Source of the DNA: Sphingobium sp052327305
Lineage (GTDB): Bacteria; Pseudomonadota; Alphaproteobacteria; Sphingomonadales; Sphingomonadaceae
Direction: 5' to 3'
DNA length: 64,000 nt
NCBI RefSeq assembly: GCF_052327305.1
Contig: NZ_CP182486.1
Location: 558,001-622,000 of the forward strand
Shown here: one piece after another, positions 51,145-60,105 of the stretch
Numbering within the stretch: position 1 is the stretch's first letter
Layout: each line of letters opens with the position of its first letter
The notes under the pieces: model-generated
What the model was told of the DNA's origin: nothing
The model's database searches: none
The model's input: only the letters and a program-made list of their open reading frames with translations
Translations under genes and position numbers: made by a program

Positions 51145-54096
51145 ATGATGACGGGACGTATCGCGGTGTCCCTCGCCGCAATGCTCGCAGCCGGAACGGC
51201 TTTGGCGCCGGTAGCGCGAGCCCAGCCCGCTCCCCCTGCCGCGACCGCTTCAACGGGCCTCGACTCCAACGGCCATTTGCTGGCGGTCAGTCTCCCGGCG
51301 AATGCGGGCTTTAGCTATGCGCGGCTTCGCGAGGGGGTGCAGTTGCGCACCTCCGGCATAACCAAGAACATCATCTTCTACGGGCCGCACACCGTGCGGG
51401 TGAACGCCAATCTGAGCGAGAACTACTGGACCGCACCCAGCCTCGCCGTGATCGGCAAGCCGCAAACCGTGGCGTTCACCACCAGCGAAACTCCCGGCAC
51501 ACTGACAATCAGCAGCGCCAAGCTGCGCATCGAGGTCAGCAAGGCCACTGGCGCGATCCGCTTTCTGGACACGACCGGCAAGCTCTACACCGAGGAGAAG
51601 GCGGACGCGCCGCAGTCCCTCAAGAAGATGACCATTTCCGGCGCACCGACGCTGGAGGTGAGCAATGTTTTCACGCTGCGTCCGGATGAAGCGATCTATG
51701 GGCTAGGCTTCCTCGGCGAGGACCAGAGCAACCGGCGCGGCAAGGATCTGCTGCTGGTCCAAACCAATGTCGGGATCGTCATTCCGGTTCTGATGTCCTC
51801 CCGCCGTTATGGGGTACTCTGGGACACCTATTCCCAAATGCGCTTCAAGGACGATGCCAATGGCGCGTCGATGTGGGCGGAGAGCGCGCCGGGTGGCGTC
51901 GATTATTACTTCATGGCCGGCGATACACCCGATGCCGTAGTTGGCGCGTATCGCGCACTCACGGGTCAGGCGCCGATGTACCCCAAGCAGGCGTTCGGGC
52001 TCTTCATGAGCAAGGAGCGGTACAAGACGCAGGACCAGCTGCTCGAAGTGGCCCGCAACTTCCGCAAAGATGGCTTCCCGCTCGATTACATCGTGCAAGA
52101 CTGGCAATATTGGGGATCGGACAAAGACGGCAGCTGGAGCGGGATGATCTGGGATCCGACCCGCTACCCCGATCCCACCGGCATGGTCCGCCAGGTTCAC
52201 GACATGAACCTCAAGCTGATGGTATCGATCTGGCCGTCGATCGGTAACGACACGGCGCTGGCCAAAGAGCTGGACCAGCATGGGCTGCGTTTCGAGCCGC
52301 TCCACTGGATCTCGAAGCACGCGCGCGTGTACGACGCCTATAGTCCGCTTGGTCGGCAGATCTACTTCAAGCACATCAAGTCCGGCCTGCTCGACAAGGG
52401 CGTGGATGCGCTGTGGATGGACGGCACCGAGATCGAAGTCAGCAGCGCGATGTGGAACGCGCAGGACAATATCCGCGACACCAAGGCGCTGGGGAAGAAT
52501 GCGCTGGGTGACTTCACCCGCTATCTCAATCCCTATTCGCTGCTGACTACCCAGGGCACTTATGACGGGCAGCGGTCAATCAACGACAAGCGCGTCTTCA
52601 CCCTCACCCGATCAGGCTGGGCTGGTGCCCAACGCACGGCCGCAGCCTCGTGGAGCGGCGACATTTATGCGAGTTGGAAGACGCTGAAGCAGCAGGTCGC
52701 CGACGGGATCAACGTGACAGTGACAGGCAATCCCTATTGGACGCAGGATGCGGGCGGTTTCTTCGTCGCGGACTTCCCCGGCGGCGAGAAAAATCCGGCC
52801 TGGCGAGAGCTCTATGCGCGCTGGCTGCAGTTCTCGGCGTTCAATCCGATCATGCGCATTCACGGCACGAACGTCGAGCGGGAGCCCTATCTCTTCAAAA
52901 CCATGGACCCGCGGGCCTATGCCTCGCTGCTGGGCAGCACGCGCCTGCGCTATCGGCTTTTGCCCTATACCTATTCCCTAAGCGCGAAGGTGACCTCCGA
53001 CAGTTACACGCTCATGCGACCGCTGATGATGGATTTCCCGGACGACCGGACGACCGACAGGATCGACGACAGCTTCATGTTCGGGCCGTCGTTCCTCGTC
53101 CATCCAGTAACGCGCGCAATGTATAACATCCTGCCCCCGCCGGCCGCGACGATTCCGACTGAGTATCTGCGCACGCCCGATGGTCAGCCGGGGCTTGCCG
53201 GGCAGTATTTCGAGGGCGAGAATTTCGAAACGCCCAAGAGTCGTTTCGTCGATCTGAAGGTCGACCACACATGGCCGGACCCGCCATTGGCAGAGGTGCC
53301 TGCGGGCCTTTCCAACCTCCAGCATTTCTCCGCCAAATGGGACGGCACGATCACCGCGCCTGAAGATGGCGAGTATGAGATCGGTGTCGAGGGCAATGAC
53401 GGCTTTCGACTGAAACTCGACGGCAAGACCGTGGTCGACGACTGGGCCGCAGGTGCGGCGCGCTACAAGGGCACGACGGTCAGCTTGCGCAAGGGGCAAA
53501 CCGTGAAGGTCGGCATCGATTATTATCAGGTCGACGGCAATCGCGTGCTCCGTCTGGCGTGGCGTCGCCCGAGCGACCGACTGGCTTTGAGTGGTCCTAA
53601 GCCGGCGCTCGACGAAAGCATGGAGACCTATCTGCCTGCCGGTGCCGGCTGGTACGATTTCTGGACGAACGAGCGGTTCGAGGGTGGTCGCCGGGTGACG
53701 CGACAGGCCCCGCTGGACGTGATCCCGCTCTATGTGCGGGCCGGATCGATCGTGCCGATGGGACCGAATGTCCAATATGCGACGCAGGACCCCGGCGCTG
53801 CCTATGAAATGCGCATCTATCCGGGCGCAGATGCGCGCTTCACTATGTATGAGGACGACAACGAGACATACGCCTACGAAAAGGGCGAACGGGCAACCTA
53901 TGATCTGATGTGGAACGACGCCTCGCGCTCGCTGACGATCAGTGCCCGCAAGGGGCGCTTCCCCGGCATGACTCTCCGGCGCAATCTCAACTTCGTTCTC
54001 ATCGATCGCAACGCAAACGCGAAGGGCGGAGTGGAGATGCTCCCGGCGACCCGGCGCGTATCCTATGACGGCAAGGCAATGACGGTGCAGTTCTGA
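51145..54096 (+). CDS. GH31 family glycoside hydrolase with PA14 domain (alpha-xylosidase type)
   Basis: A 983-residue GH31 enzyme. A Sec signal peptide (about residues 1-26, RAQ end) is followed by the catalytic barrel with nucleophile Asp426 in LWMDGTEIEV and acid/base Asp506 in SWSGDI. A PA14 domain is inserted after the barrel at about residues 690-815 (GLAGQYFEGENFETPK onward, KVGIDYYQVDGNR). The same barrel plus PA14 architecture is known in the xyloglucan alpha-xylosidase Xyl31A of Cellvibrio. It is preceded by the LacI operator and its stop overlaps the GH43 start (TGATG). Confidence 0.9.
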   Translation: MMTGRIAVSLAAMLAAGTALAPVARAQPAPPAATASTGLDSNGHLLAVSLPANAGFSYARLREGVQLRTSGITKNIIFYGPHTVRVNANLSENYWTAPSLAVIGKPQTVAFTTSETPGTLTISSAKLRIEVSKATGAIRFLDTTGKLYTEEKADAPQSLKKMTISGAPTLEVSNVFTLRPDEAIYGLGFLGEDQSNRRGKDLLLVQTNVGIVIPVLMSSRRYGVLWDTYSQMRFKDDANGASMWAESAPGGVDYYFMAGDTPDAVVGAYRALTGQAPMYPKQAFGLFMSKERYKTQDQLLEVARNFRKDGFPLDYIVQDWQYWGSDKDGSWSGMIWDPTRYPDPTGMVRQVHDMNLKLMVSIWPSIGNDTALAKELDQHGLRFEPLHWISKHARVYDAYSPLGRQIYFKHIKSGLLDKGVDALWMDGTEIEVSSAMWNAQDNIRDTKALGKNALGDFTRYLNPYSLLTTQGTYDGQRSINDKRVFTLTRSGWAGAQRTAAASWSGDIYASWKTLKQQVADGINVTVTGNPYWTQDAGGFFVADFPGGEKNPAWRELYARWLQFSAFNPIMRIHGTNVEREPYLFKTMDPRAYASLLGSTRLRYRLLPYTYSLSAKVTSDSYTLMRPLMMDFPDDRTTDRIDDSFMFGPSFLVHPVTRAMYNILPPPAATIPTEYLRTPDGQPGLAGQYFEGENFETPKSRFVDLKVDHTWPDPPLAEVPAGLSNLQHFSAKWDGTITAPEDGEYEIGVEGNDGFRLKLDGKTVVDDWAAGAARYKGTTVSLRKGQTVKVGIDYYQVDGNRVLRLAWRRPSDRLALSGPKPALDESMETYLPAGAGWYDFWTNERFEGGRRVTRQAPLDVIPLYVRAGSIVPMGPNVQYATQDPGAAYEMRIYPGADARFTMYEDDNETYAYEKGERATYDLMWNDASRSLTISARKGRFPGMTLRRNLNFVLIDRNANAKGGVEMLPATRRVSYDGKAMTVQF

Positions 54097-55481
54097 TGAT
54101 CCGTTTGTTCCCTATAGTCGCAGCTTCTCTGGCCCTGACGGCGGTTGCGCCGCTGGCTCACGCGCAGAGCGACCCGATCATCCAGACGCGCTTCACGGCC
54201 GACCCGGCGCCGTTCGTCCATGATGGCACCGTCTATCTCTATACCAGCCATGACGAGGACGACGCCGAAGGCTTCAAGATGCTCGACTGGCGCTTGTACA
54301 GTTCGACAGACATGGCGAACTGGACGGATCGGGGCGTCGTCGCCTCGCTCAAGACCTTTTCGTGGGCCAATCAGAACAATGATGCCTGGGCGCCTCAAGT
54401 CATCGAACGCGGCGGCAAATTCTATCTTTACGCGCCGGTGACCGTGCCGGGGTCGCCTCGAAACGTGATCGGTGTCGCAGTCTCGGACAAACCCGAAGGC
54501 CCCTTCAAGGATCCGCTGGGCAAGCCGCTGATCGAACCCGGCGAAGGCTATTTCGACCCGACAGTATGGATCGACGATGACGGACAGGCCTATCTCTACT
54601 GGGGCAATCCAGACCTGTGGTACGTCAAGCTGAACAAGGACATGGTCTCCTATTCTGGCCCGATCACCAAGATGCCCCGCATCCTCGACTATCAGGAAGG
54701 GCCGTGGTTCTATAAGCGCAAGGACCATTACTACATGGCTTTCGCCTCGACCTGCTGCTCCGAAGGCATTGGCTATGCGATGAGCGACAAGCCCACTGGC
54801 CCCTGGACGTACAAAGGGCCGATTATGGCCCATGATCCCCGCTCCACCGGCAATCACCCCGGCATCATCGAGTATAAGGGCGGCTCCTACTTGTTTGGCT
54901 TCAACTATGAGCTGAACTTCGCGATGACGCCGATCCATCATGAGCGCCGATCCGTGACCGTCGCCAAGTTCGATTATAATGCCGACGGCACCATTCCCAA
55001 TCTTCACTGGTGGGACCGGACGAGCGCTCCACAAATCGAACCCCTCAATCCCTATAAGCGGGTGGAGGCGGAGACGATTGCGTGGACCTCGCGGCTCAAG
55101 CGCGACCGCGATCGTCCCTATCCCTGGGCGCCGGGCGTCACGACTGCAGGCGATGCGGAATCGGGCATTTATCTCACGCGGATAAAGGATCGCAGCTATA
55201 TCAAGGTCGCAGGTGTCGACTTCGGCAAGGGCGCTTCGCGTTTCATGGCGAATGTCAGAAACGGAACGCCGGGCGCGAAGATCGAGCTTCGCTTCGATCG
55301 CCCGAATGGTCCGCTGATCGGCACCGTAGACGTGGGCGAAACTCGCGGTTCAGATGCCTGGCAGCAGCGCACCGCCGCGCTGACCGGCGCAAACGGGGTA
55401 CATGACCTATTTCTGATTTTCAGAGGCCGCGGGAACGACGAACTCCTGTTCGACTTCGACCATTGGCGCGTAACGCCGTAA
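54096..55481 (+). CDS. GH43 family glycoside hydrolase with C-terminal CBM6-like domain
   Basis: A 461-residue inverting GH43 five-bladed propeller enzyme. A Sec signal peptide (about residues 1-23, AHAQ) leads to the general base Asp36 in FTADPAPFVHDG, the pKa-modulating Asp154 in YFDPTVWIDDDG and the acid Glu201 in DYQEGPWFYKR. A CBM6-like jelly roll occupies about residues 325-460 (AETIAWTS ... GRGNDELLFDFDHWRV). GH43 enzymes of this type act on arabinosyl or xylosyl linkages. It starts in a TGATG overlap with the GH31-PA14 stop, so it is translationally coupled. Confidence 0.9.
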   Translation: MIRLFPIVAASLALTAVAPLAHAQSDPIIQTRFTADPAPFVHDGTVYLYTSHDEDDAEGFKMLDWRLYSSTDMANWTDRGVVASLKTFSWANQNNDAWAPQVIERGGKFYLYAPVTVPGSPRNVIGVAVSDKPEGPFKDPLGKPLIEPGEGYFDPTVWIDDDGQAYLYWGNPDLWYVKLNKDMVSYSGPITKMPRILDYQEGPWFYKRKDHYYMAFASTCCSEGIGYAMSDKPTGPWTYKGPIMAHDPRSTGNHPGIIEYKGGSYLFGFNYELNFAMTPIHHERRSVTVAKFDYNADGTIPNLHWWDRTSAPQIEPLNPYKRVEAETIAWTSRLKRDRDRPYPWAPGVTTAGDAESGIYLTRIKDRSYIKVAGVDFGKGASRFMANVRNGTPGAKIELRFDRPNGPLIGTVDVGETRGSDAWQQRTAALTGANGVHDLFLIFRGRGNDELLFDFDHWRVTP

Positions 55482-55500
55482 ACAGAAGGGGGAGCCAGAC

Positions 55501-56949
55501 ATGCGCGGATTGCCATTCCTTTTGATCGCTGCGTTGCCAGCATTTTGTGCGGCCCAGCCCGCCGCTGCCCAACCGGTGCGCGAGGCGACGGCGAAACAGC
55601 GCATGATCGTGCTGAGCGATATCGAAGCCGACCCCGACGACACCCAGTCCTTCGTGCGGCTTTTCCTCTACGCCAACCAGATCGACCTGGAGGGGCTGGT
55701 CGCGACCACCTCCATCCACATGAAGACCTCGATCCACCCGGACTCGATCCGCCGCATCATTGATGGTTATGCGAAGGTCCAACCCAATCTCGCAAAGCAC
55801 GAGGCCGGCTTCCCCACAGCGGACGCGCTCCGCAGCCTCGTTCGCGAGGGTCAGCCGGGCTATGGCATGGCCGCGATCGGTCCGGGCAAGGACACGCCGG
55901 GTTCGCGCCTGATCGTGGAGGCGCTGGGGCGAAGCGATCCGCGACCCCTGTGGATATCCGTGTGGGGCGGTGTAAACACGCTTGCCCAAGCTCTCGAGAG
56001 CATCCGGCAGACGCGCTCTCCTGACGAGGCGCGGCGGATGATTGCCAAGCTGCGCGTCTATACCATCTCCGACCAGGACGATGCGGGCGCGTGGATACGC
56101 AAGACATTCCCTGAGCTTTTCTATGTCGTCAGTCCCGGCGGATATGGAGCGGGAGCCTGGACCGGCATCCACACGCTGATCCCGGGGACAGACAACAAGA
56201 CCATCAGCAACGCATGGCTGCGCGACAACATTCAGCAAGGCCATGGACCGTTCGGTGCGCTCTATCCAGATGTGTCCTACGGCATGGAAGGCGACACGCC
56301 GGCCTTCCTTTCACTCATTCCCAATGGTCTCAGCACCCCCGAACGCCCGGACTGGGGCGGCTGGGGCGGCCGCTATGAGCTTTACACCCCGCCCATCGCG
56401 ACGACCGATCCCAGCGGCTTCAGCGGCGTGACCATAGAGCCTGAAACCAGACCGATCTGGACCAACGCCATCGACAGCTTCACGCCGGAGATCGCAAGCG
56501 AGTTCGGCCGGGCCACGGTGCCCGGAGAGCGGGCGGTCAAGGATTTCCGGGGCGGAATCTGGCGCTGGCGCGACGATATCCAGAACGACTTCGCCGCGCG
56601 GATGGACTGGACCACCCGCCCCTTTTCGCAAGCCAATCACCCGCCCGTTGTGCGGCTCGCCAATCCAGGTCGCATGACGGTCAAATCGGGCGAGCGTTTT
56701 GTGCTGAGCGCAAGAGACAGCACCGATCCCGATGGCGACAGCCTGAGCTTCCAGTGGTTCCACTATGCTGAAATTGGCCACTGGCAGACGGCCATTCCCA
56801 ACGGCATCGCCGCCAACATCCACACGGTCGATTTCACGGCGCCTAAGGTCGATGCGCCGCGCGAGGCACATTTCATCGTGAAAGTGACGGACAAGGGCAG
56901 CCCGCCATTGACCCGCTATCAGCGCGTGATTCTCACGGTTACGCCGTAG
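55501..56949 (+). CDS. DUF1593 protein (Sde182-like, nucleoside-hydrolase fold)
   Basis: A 482-residue exported protein with a Sec signal peptide (about residues 1-24). The N-terminal domain has the nucleoside-hydrolase-like calcium motif VLSDIEADPDDTQSFVR, with GLVATTSIHMKT and WGGVNTLAQAL, typical of PF07632. A C-terminal beta-sandwich (about residues 380-482, PPVVRLANPGR ... RVILTVTP) follows. The family is described as cellulose-binding or of unknown glycosidase activity. It is 20 bases after GH43, and so likely the last member of this unit. Confidence 0.87.
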   Translation: MRGLPFLLIAALPAFCAAQPAAAQPVREATAKQRMIVLSDIEADPDDTQSFVRLFLYANQIDLEGLVATTSIHMKTSIHPDSIRRIIDGYAKVQPNLAKHEAGFPTADALRSLVREGQPGYGMAAIGPGKDTPGSRLIVEALGRSDPRPLWISVWGGVNTLAQALESIRQTRSPDEARRMIAKLRVYTISDQDDAGAWIRKTFPELFYVVSPGGYGAGAWTGIHTLIPGTDNKTISNAWLRDNIQQGHGPFGALYPDVSYGMEGDTPAFLSLIPNGLSTPERPDWGGWGGRYELYTPPIATTDPSGFSGVTIEPETRPIWTNAIDSFTPEIASEFGRATVPGERAVKDFRGGIWRWRDDIQNDFAARMDWTTRPFSQANHPPVVRLANPGRMTVKSGERFVLSARDSTDPDGDSLSFQWFHYAEIGHWQTAIPNGIAANIHTVDFTAPKVDAPREAHFIVKVTDKGSPPLTRYQRVILTVTP

Positions 56950-56959
56950 CTGCCCAGTC

Positions 56960-56983
56960 GAGGCCAGAAAAAATTGCGGCCTC
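56960..56983 (+). terminator. Hairpin after the GH locus
   Basis: A 6-bp stem GAGGCC (56960-56965) / GGCCTC (56978-56983) closes a loop containing six A. It lies 11 bases past the DUF1593 stop. No T run follows, so it is a weak candidate. Confidence 0.35.
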
Positions 56984-57021
56984 ATGTCACACTGGCCGCT
57001 GCTGTCTCGTCATGTCCCGTA

Positions 57022-57038
57022 GCGCCGATAGTCGGCGC
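57022..57038. repeat. 7-bp inverted repeat upstream of the AhpD-like gene
   Basis: GCGCCGA (57022-57028) and TCGGCGC (57032-57038) form a perfect inverted repeat with loop TAG, 18 bases upstream of the start codon. It could be an operator or a 5' UTR hairpin. Confidence 0.5.
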
Positions 57039-57055
57039 CTATCGAGGACATCGTC

Positions 57056-57511
57056 ATGACTGCAATCGCACGTTTGAACTGGTTTGAAGTGGCACCCGAG
57101 GGCGCAAAGGCCCTCTTCGGCGTCCACCACTATCTTCTCAACAAGACGGCTTTACCGGAGGAGTTGATCCATCTGGTCTTCCTCCGCATCTCGCAGATCA
57201 ATGGGTGTGCGCACTGCATCGATATGCATAGCCGAGACCTGTTCAAGACGATGGCCGCCGACAAGGTGACGCTTGTTCCGGTATGGGCAGAAGTGCCCCA
57301 TCTCTTCTCCGACCAGTATCGCGCAGCGCTGGCATGGGCCGAAGAGGTGACGATGGTCAGCGAAACCCATGCGTCCGACGAAGCTTATGCGGCAGCGGCG
57401 GCGGCTTTCGAGCCCAGGGAGCTGGTTGATCTCACTATTGCGATCGCCGCGATGAACGCGTTCAACCGGCTCGGTGCGCCATTTCGTCTCCCGGTTAAGG
57501 CCCAGCCATAA
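57056..57511 (+). CDS. Carboxymuconolactone decarboxylase / AhpD-like protein
   Basis: A 151-residue AhpD-fold protein. The redox-type CxxC motif is INGCAHCIDMHSRDL (about residues 50-63), matching alkylhydroperoxidase-like members; the rest has the CMD helices LTIAIAAMNAFNRLGAPFRLP. Such proteins act as peroxidases or in detoxification. The ATG at 57056 is clear. It is not obviously part of the GH locus. The 260 bases after it hold a long inverted repeat and no gene. Confidence 0.88.
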   Translation: MTAIARLNWFEVAPEGAKALFGVHHYLLNKTALPEELIHLVFLRISQINGCAHCIDMHSRDLFKTMAADKVTLVPVWAEVPHLFSDQYRAALAWAEEVTMVSETHASDEAYAAAAAAFEPRELVDLTIAIAAMNAFNRLGAPFRLPVKAQP

Positions 57512-57525
57512 GAGCAATATCGCAA

Positions 57526-57568
57526 GTCGATCGGTTGCGGGGAGGAAGGCCTGCCCGGACCGATCGAC
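57526..57568. repeat. 10-bp perfect inverted repeat
   Basis: GTCGATCGGT (57526-57535) and ACCGATCGAC (57559-57568) are exact inverted repeats 23 bases apart, in the otherwise featureless 57512-57772 gap after the AhpD-like gene. There is no T tract. Confidence 0.6.
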
Positions 57569-57772
57569 GGGAGTGGTGCGCCACACTCTCCGAAGATGAG
57601 CATTATAGTTTCGATGGTACTTTAGCGCGAGTTTGAGGCCGTGCGCAGAATACTTTGAAGGTTTCCGCCCGACGCTATACGGGCACTGGATTGGTTGCTT
57701 CTATCGCCTCGCGCCTGGCTTCCACGCGCAGCCGGTCGTTTAGAGGCAGATCGCCAGGATTTTTGAATTACA

Positions 57773-58603
57773 ATGAATTATCGCCACAGCTTTCATGCCG
57801 GAAATAGCGCCGATGTCGTAAAGCACAGCCTGCTGATCGCCCTCGTGCGGGCGTTGCAGCTCAAAGAGAGCCCGCTCACCCTGATCGACACCCATGCCGG
57901 CTGCGGCCTGTACGACCTTGGCGGCGATGAGGCGCAACGCACCGGGGAGGCTACACAGGGCGTAGTGCGCGCCTTTGCCGACACGAACCCTTTGCTGGAC
58001 GACTATCGCGCCGCCGTTCAGGCGGTAAATGCCGGGGCCCAGCCTCGTCTCTACCCCGGATCGCCGCGCTTCTTGGCGCAGCTTCTGCGTCCGCAGGATT
58101 TTCTGATCCTGAACGAGAAACATCCCGAAGACGCCTATGCCCTGCGCGGCGCGATGCGCGACACATCCGCCGCCGTGCATCAGCGCGACGCCTACGAGCT
58201 TTGGATGGCGGTGCTGCCGCCCCGCACGCCGCGCGGCGTGGTGGTCGTCGACCCGCCGTACGAGCAGACCGACGAACGCGCACGTATCACTGCTACCCTC
58301 GCGGCAGCGACCCGCAAATGGGCACATGGCGTGACGGTGGTGTGGTATCCGCTGAAAGACCGCGCCACCCATATGCGGTGGAAGGCGCAGCTTAGTAGGC
58401 TCGGCATCCCGAAGTGTCTGGTGGTCGAGCATTGGCTGTACGATAACGATCAGCCCGACATCTATAACGGCGCGGGCCTTTTTATCGTCAATCCGCCTTA
58501 CGCCTTTACGCAGGCGCTGCCGCCTCTGCTGGAAGCCCTGCGCGCCGCGCTGGCGCCGGAGGGGCACAGGGGAGAGATTACGGCCAATTGGTTGGGCGAT
58601 TGA
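57773..58603 (+). CDS. rlmJ: 23S rRNA (adenine(2030)-N6)-methyltransferase RlmJ
   Basis: A 276-residue RlmJ-type methyltransferase. The N-terminus MNYRHSFHAGNSADVVKHS is the family signature. The catalytic N6-adenine motif is VVVDPPYEQ, and IDTHAGCGLYDL is the SAM-binding region. It methylates A2030 of 23S rRNA. The start lies just upstream of MNYRHSF and the length is normal. It is convergent with tRNA-Arg on the minus strand. Confidence 0.94.
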   Translation: MNYRHSFHAGNSADVVKHSLLIALVRALQLKESPLTLIDTHAGCGLYDLGGDEAQRTGEATQGVVRAFADTNPLLDDYRAAVQAVNAGAQPRLYPGSPRFLAQLLRPQDFLILNEKHPEDAYALRGAMRDTSAAVHQRDAYELWMAVLPPRTPRGVVVVDPPYEQTDERARITATLAAATRKWAHGVTVVWYPLKDRATHMRWKAQLSRLGIPKCLVVEHWLYDNDQPDIYNGAGLFIVNPPYAFTQALPPLLEALRAALAPEGHRGEITANWLGD

Positions 58604-58656
58604 TTGGAGCCGGCACCACCTCGGCAACATTGCACTATAGCCAACAATCTGCGGAA

Positions 58657-58733
58657 TGGTGCACCCAACTGGATTCGAACCAGTGGCCCCCAGATTAGGA
58701 ATCTGGTGCTCTATCCTGCTGAGCTATGGGTGC
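58657..58733 (-). tRNA. tRNA-Arg(CCT)
   Basis: A 77-base tRNA on the minus strand with encoded CCA. Acceptor GCACCCA pairs with TGGGTGC, the anticodon arm is CCAGATTCCTAATCTGG (anticodon CCT, complement at 58697-58699), and the T arm CTGGTTCGAATCCAG is intact. It decodes AGG. Confidence 0.97.
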
Positions 58734-58781
58734 CCGCGAAAGGCTCTATTGCCCACGCTGGCGGGGGTCAACTCGACAGGA

Positions 58782-59270
58782 TCAATTGATCTGGTCCGGC
58801 GGCACAACCGGGACGAGGAGCGGTGCGACCGCCAGCCCTTCCTCCATCATGGAGCGCGCCTCGTCGGCGCTTGCGGTGCCATGGATAGGCGCCTGTTCGC
58901 GTTCGCCATAATGCATGGCCCGCGCCTCGTCAGCAAACTTGTCCCCGACCCATTGCGACCGGGCGATTGCCTCCTGCTGAGCTTGCGCAACCGCGGCTAC
59001 AGCTTCCGCCAGTTTCTCCCGCACCGCAGGCGGCAGGCCGACGGCGATCGGGGCTTTCTCAGCCTGAGGCAGTGGCACGGGTATGGTTTCGGATCGTTGG
59101 TTCCCCTTCGCGGACACCGCGGGCGCCATCACCGCCTTTCCGATCTCCCCATCCTGACAGACCGGGCAGACCAGCTGCTTGTCGACGCGCTGCCGTTCAT
59201 AGGCCTCGCTCGACGCGAACCACGCTTCGAACACATGACCGGAGCGGCATTTAAGATCGAACACGATCAC
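58782..59270 (-). CDS. DUF1178 family protein
   Basis: A 162-residue DUF1178 protein. The N-terminus MIVFDLKCRSGHVFEAWFAS and the CPVC pair (about residue 35-38) give a zinc-ribbon-like head. A helical C-terminal half follows, with the EEARAMHYGEREQAPIHGTAS-like segment seen here as DEARAMHYGEREQAPIHG. The function is unknown. It lies directly after a nitrilase-family gene and overlaps it by 4 bases; this pairing is common in Alphaproteobacteria. Confidence 0.92.
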   Translation of the reverse strand: MIVFDLKCRSGHVFEAWFASSEAYERQRVDKQLVCPVCQDGEIGKAVMAPAVSAKGNQRSETIPVPLPQAEKAPIAVGLPPAVREKLAEAVAAVAQAQQEAIARSQWVGDKFADEARAMHYGEREQAPIHGTASADEARSMMEEGLAVAPLLVPVVPPDQIN

Positions 59271-60091
59271 AGGATGAGCGGTCCACCGATGGGGCGATGA
59301 TGAGTATGAACCGGGATACGCGCACGCACTGCCGCTATTTCGTTCAGATCAAGGTCGCAAAAATAAAGTCCGGGCTCGGTGCCGGCATCCAGAAGCACAC
59401 GTCCCCACGGATCGACGACGAGACTGTGGCCAAAGGTTTCGCGCCCATCCTCATGCTGCCCGGTCTGCGCCGCAGCGATGACAAAGCACTGCGTCTCGAT
59501 CGCCCGGGCACGCAGGAGCGTGTGCCAGTGCGCTTCGCCCGTCGGGACCGTGAAAGCGGCAGGGAGGGCTATAACATCCGCCCCAGCCTTCGAGAGCATA
59601 TTGAAAAGCGCGGGAAAGCGCAGATCATAGCAGATGCCGAGTCCCAGCACGCCAAGCGGCGTCTGCACCAGCGTGGCATCCTGTCCGGCGGCGTAAGTGG
59701 CCGATTCTCGCCAGCTCTGCCCGTCCGGCAGATCGACATCGAAGAGGTGGATCTTGTCATAGCGCGCCCTGATCGCTCCATCCGGTCCGATCACGAAGCC
59801 GCGGTTGTGCCGCTTCTCATCCGCCCGGTCCAGAACAGCCAGTGACCCGAGCGATACCCACATGTCATGTGCAAGGGCCGCTGCCTGCACATCATGAAGT
59901 ACCGGATCTTCCGCTTCGAGCCGCAGCGCCGCTGCCGATCGTGCCCGGTCGCGATCCAGAGCGCCGGACATCTCCGGCGTGAACAAAAAGGTCGCGCTAC
60001 CCTCGGCAGCCTTAGCAACCGCCTTCACGATCGTAGCGGCGTTGGCGGCGGGATCGACCCCCGCTGTCATCTGGAGAAGAGCAACACGCAT
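59267..60091 (-). CDS. Carbon-nitrogen hydrolase (nitrilase superfamily)
   Basis: A 274-residue amidase-like protein with the Glu-Lys-Cys triad: Glu in LFTPEMSG, Lys in RYDKIHLFD and Cys in LGICYDLRFPALF. The best parallels are the Nit1/Nit2-type deaminated-glutathione and omega-amidases, but the substrate cannot be fixed from sequence. The start MRVALLQM at 60091 fits homologues. It lies 14 bases after grxC and is coupled to DUF1178 by a 4-base overlap. Confidence 0.9.
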   Translation of the reverse strand: MRVALLQMTAGVDPAANAATIVKAVAKAAEGSATFLFTPEMSGALDRDRARSAAALRLEAEDPVLHDVQAAALAHDMWVSLGSLAVLDRADEKRHNRGFVIGPDGAIRARYDKIHLFDVDLPDGQSWRESATYAAGQDATLVQTPLGVLGLGICYDLRFPALFNMLSKAGADVIALPAAFTVPTGEAHWHTLLRARAIETQCFVIAAAQTGQHEDGRETFGHSLVVDPWGRVLLDAGTEPGLYFCDLDLNEIAAVRARIPVHTHHRPIGGPLIL

Positions 60092-60105
60092 GGGAAAGTT
60101 TGTCG

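Noticed and set aside
41797..58733. Genomic island bounded by tRNA-Glu and tRNA-Arg around the GH locus
   Set aside because: No integrase or transposase, no repeat of either tRNA 3' end and no marked base composition change was found; housekeeping rlmJ and mobA lie inside the bounds.
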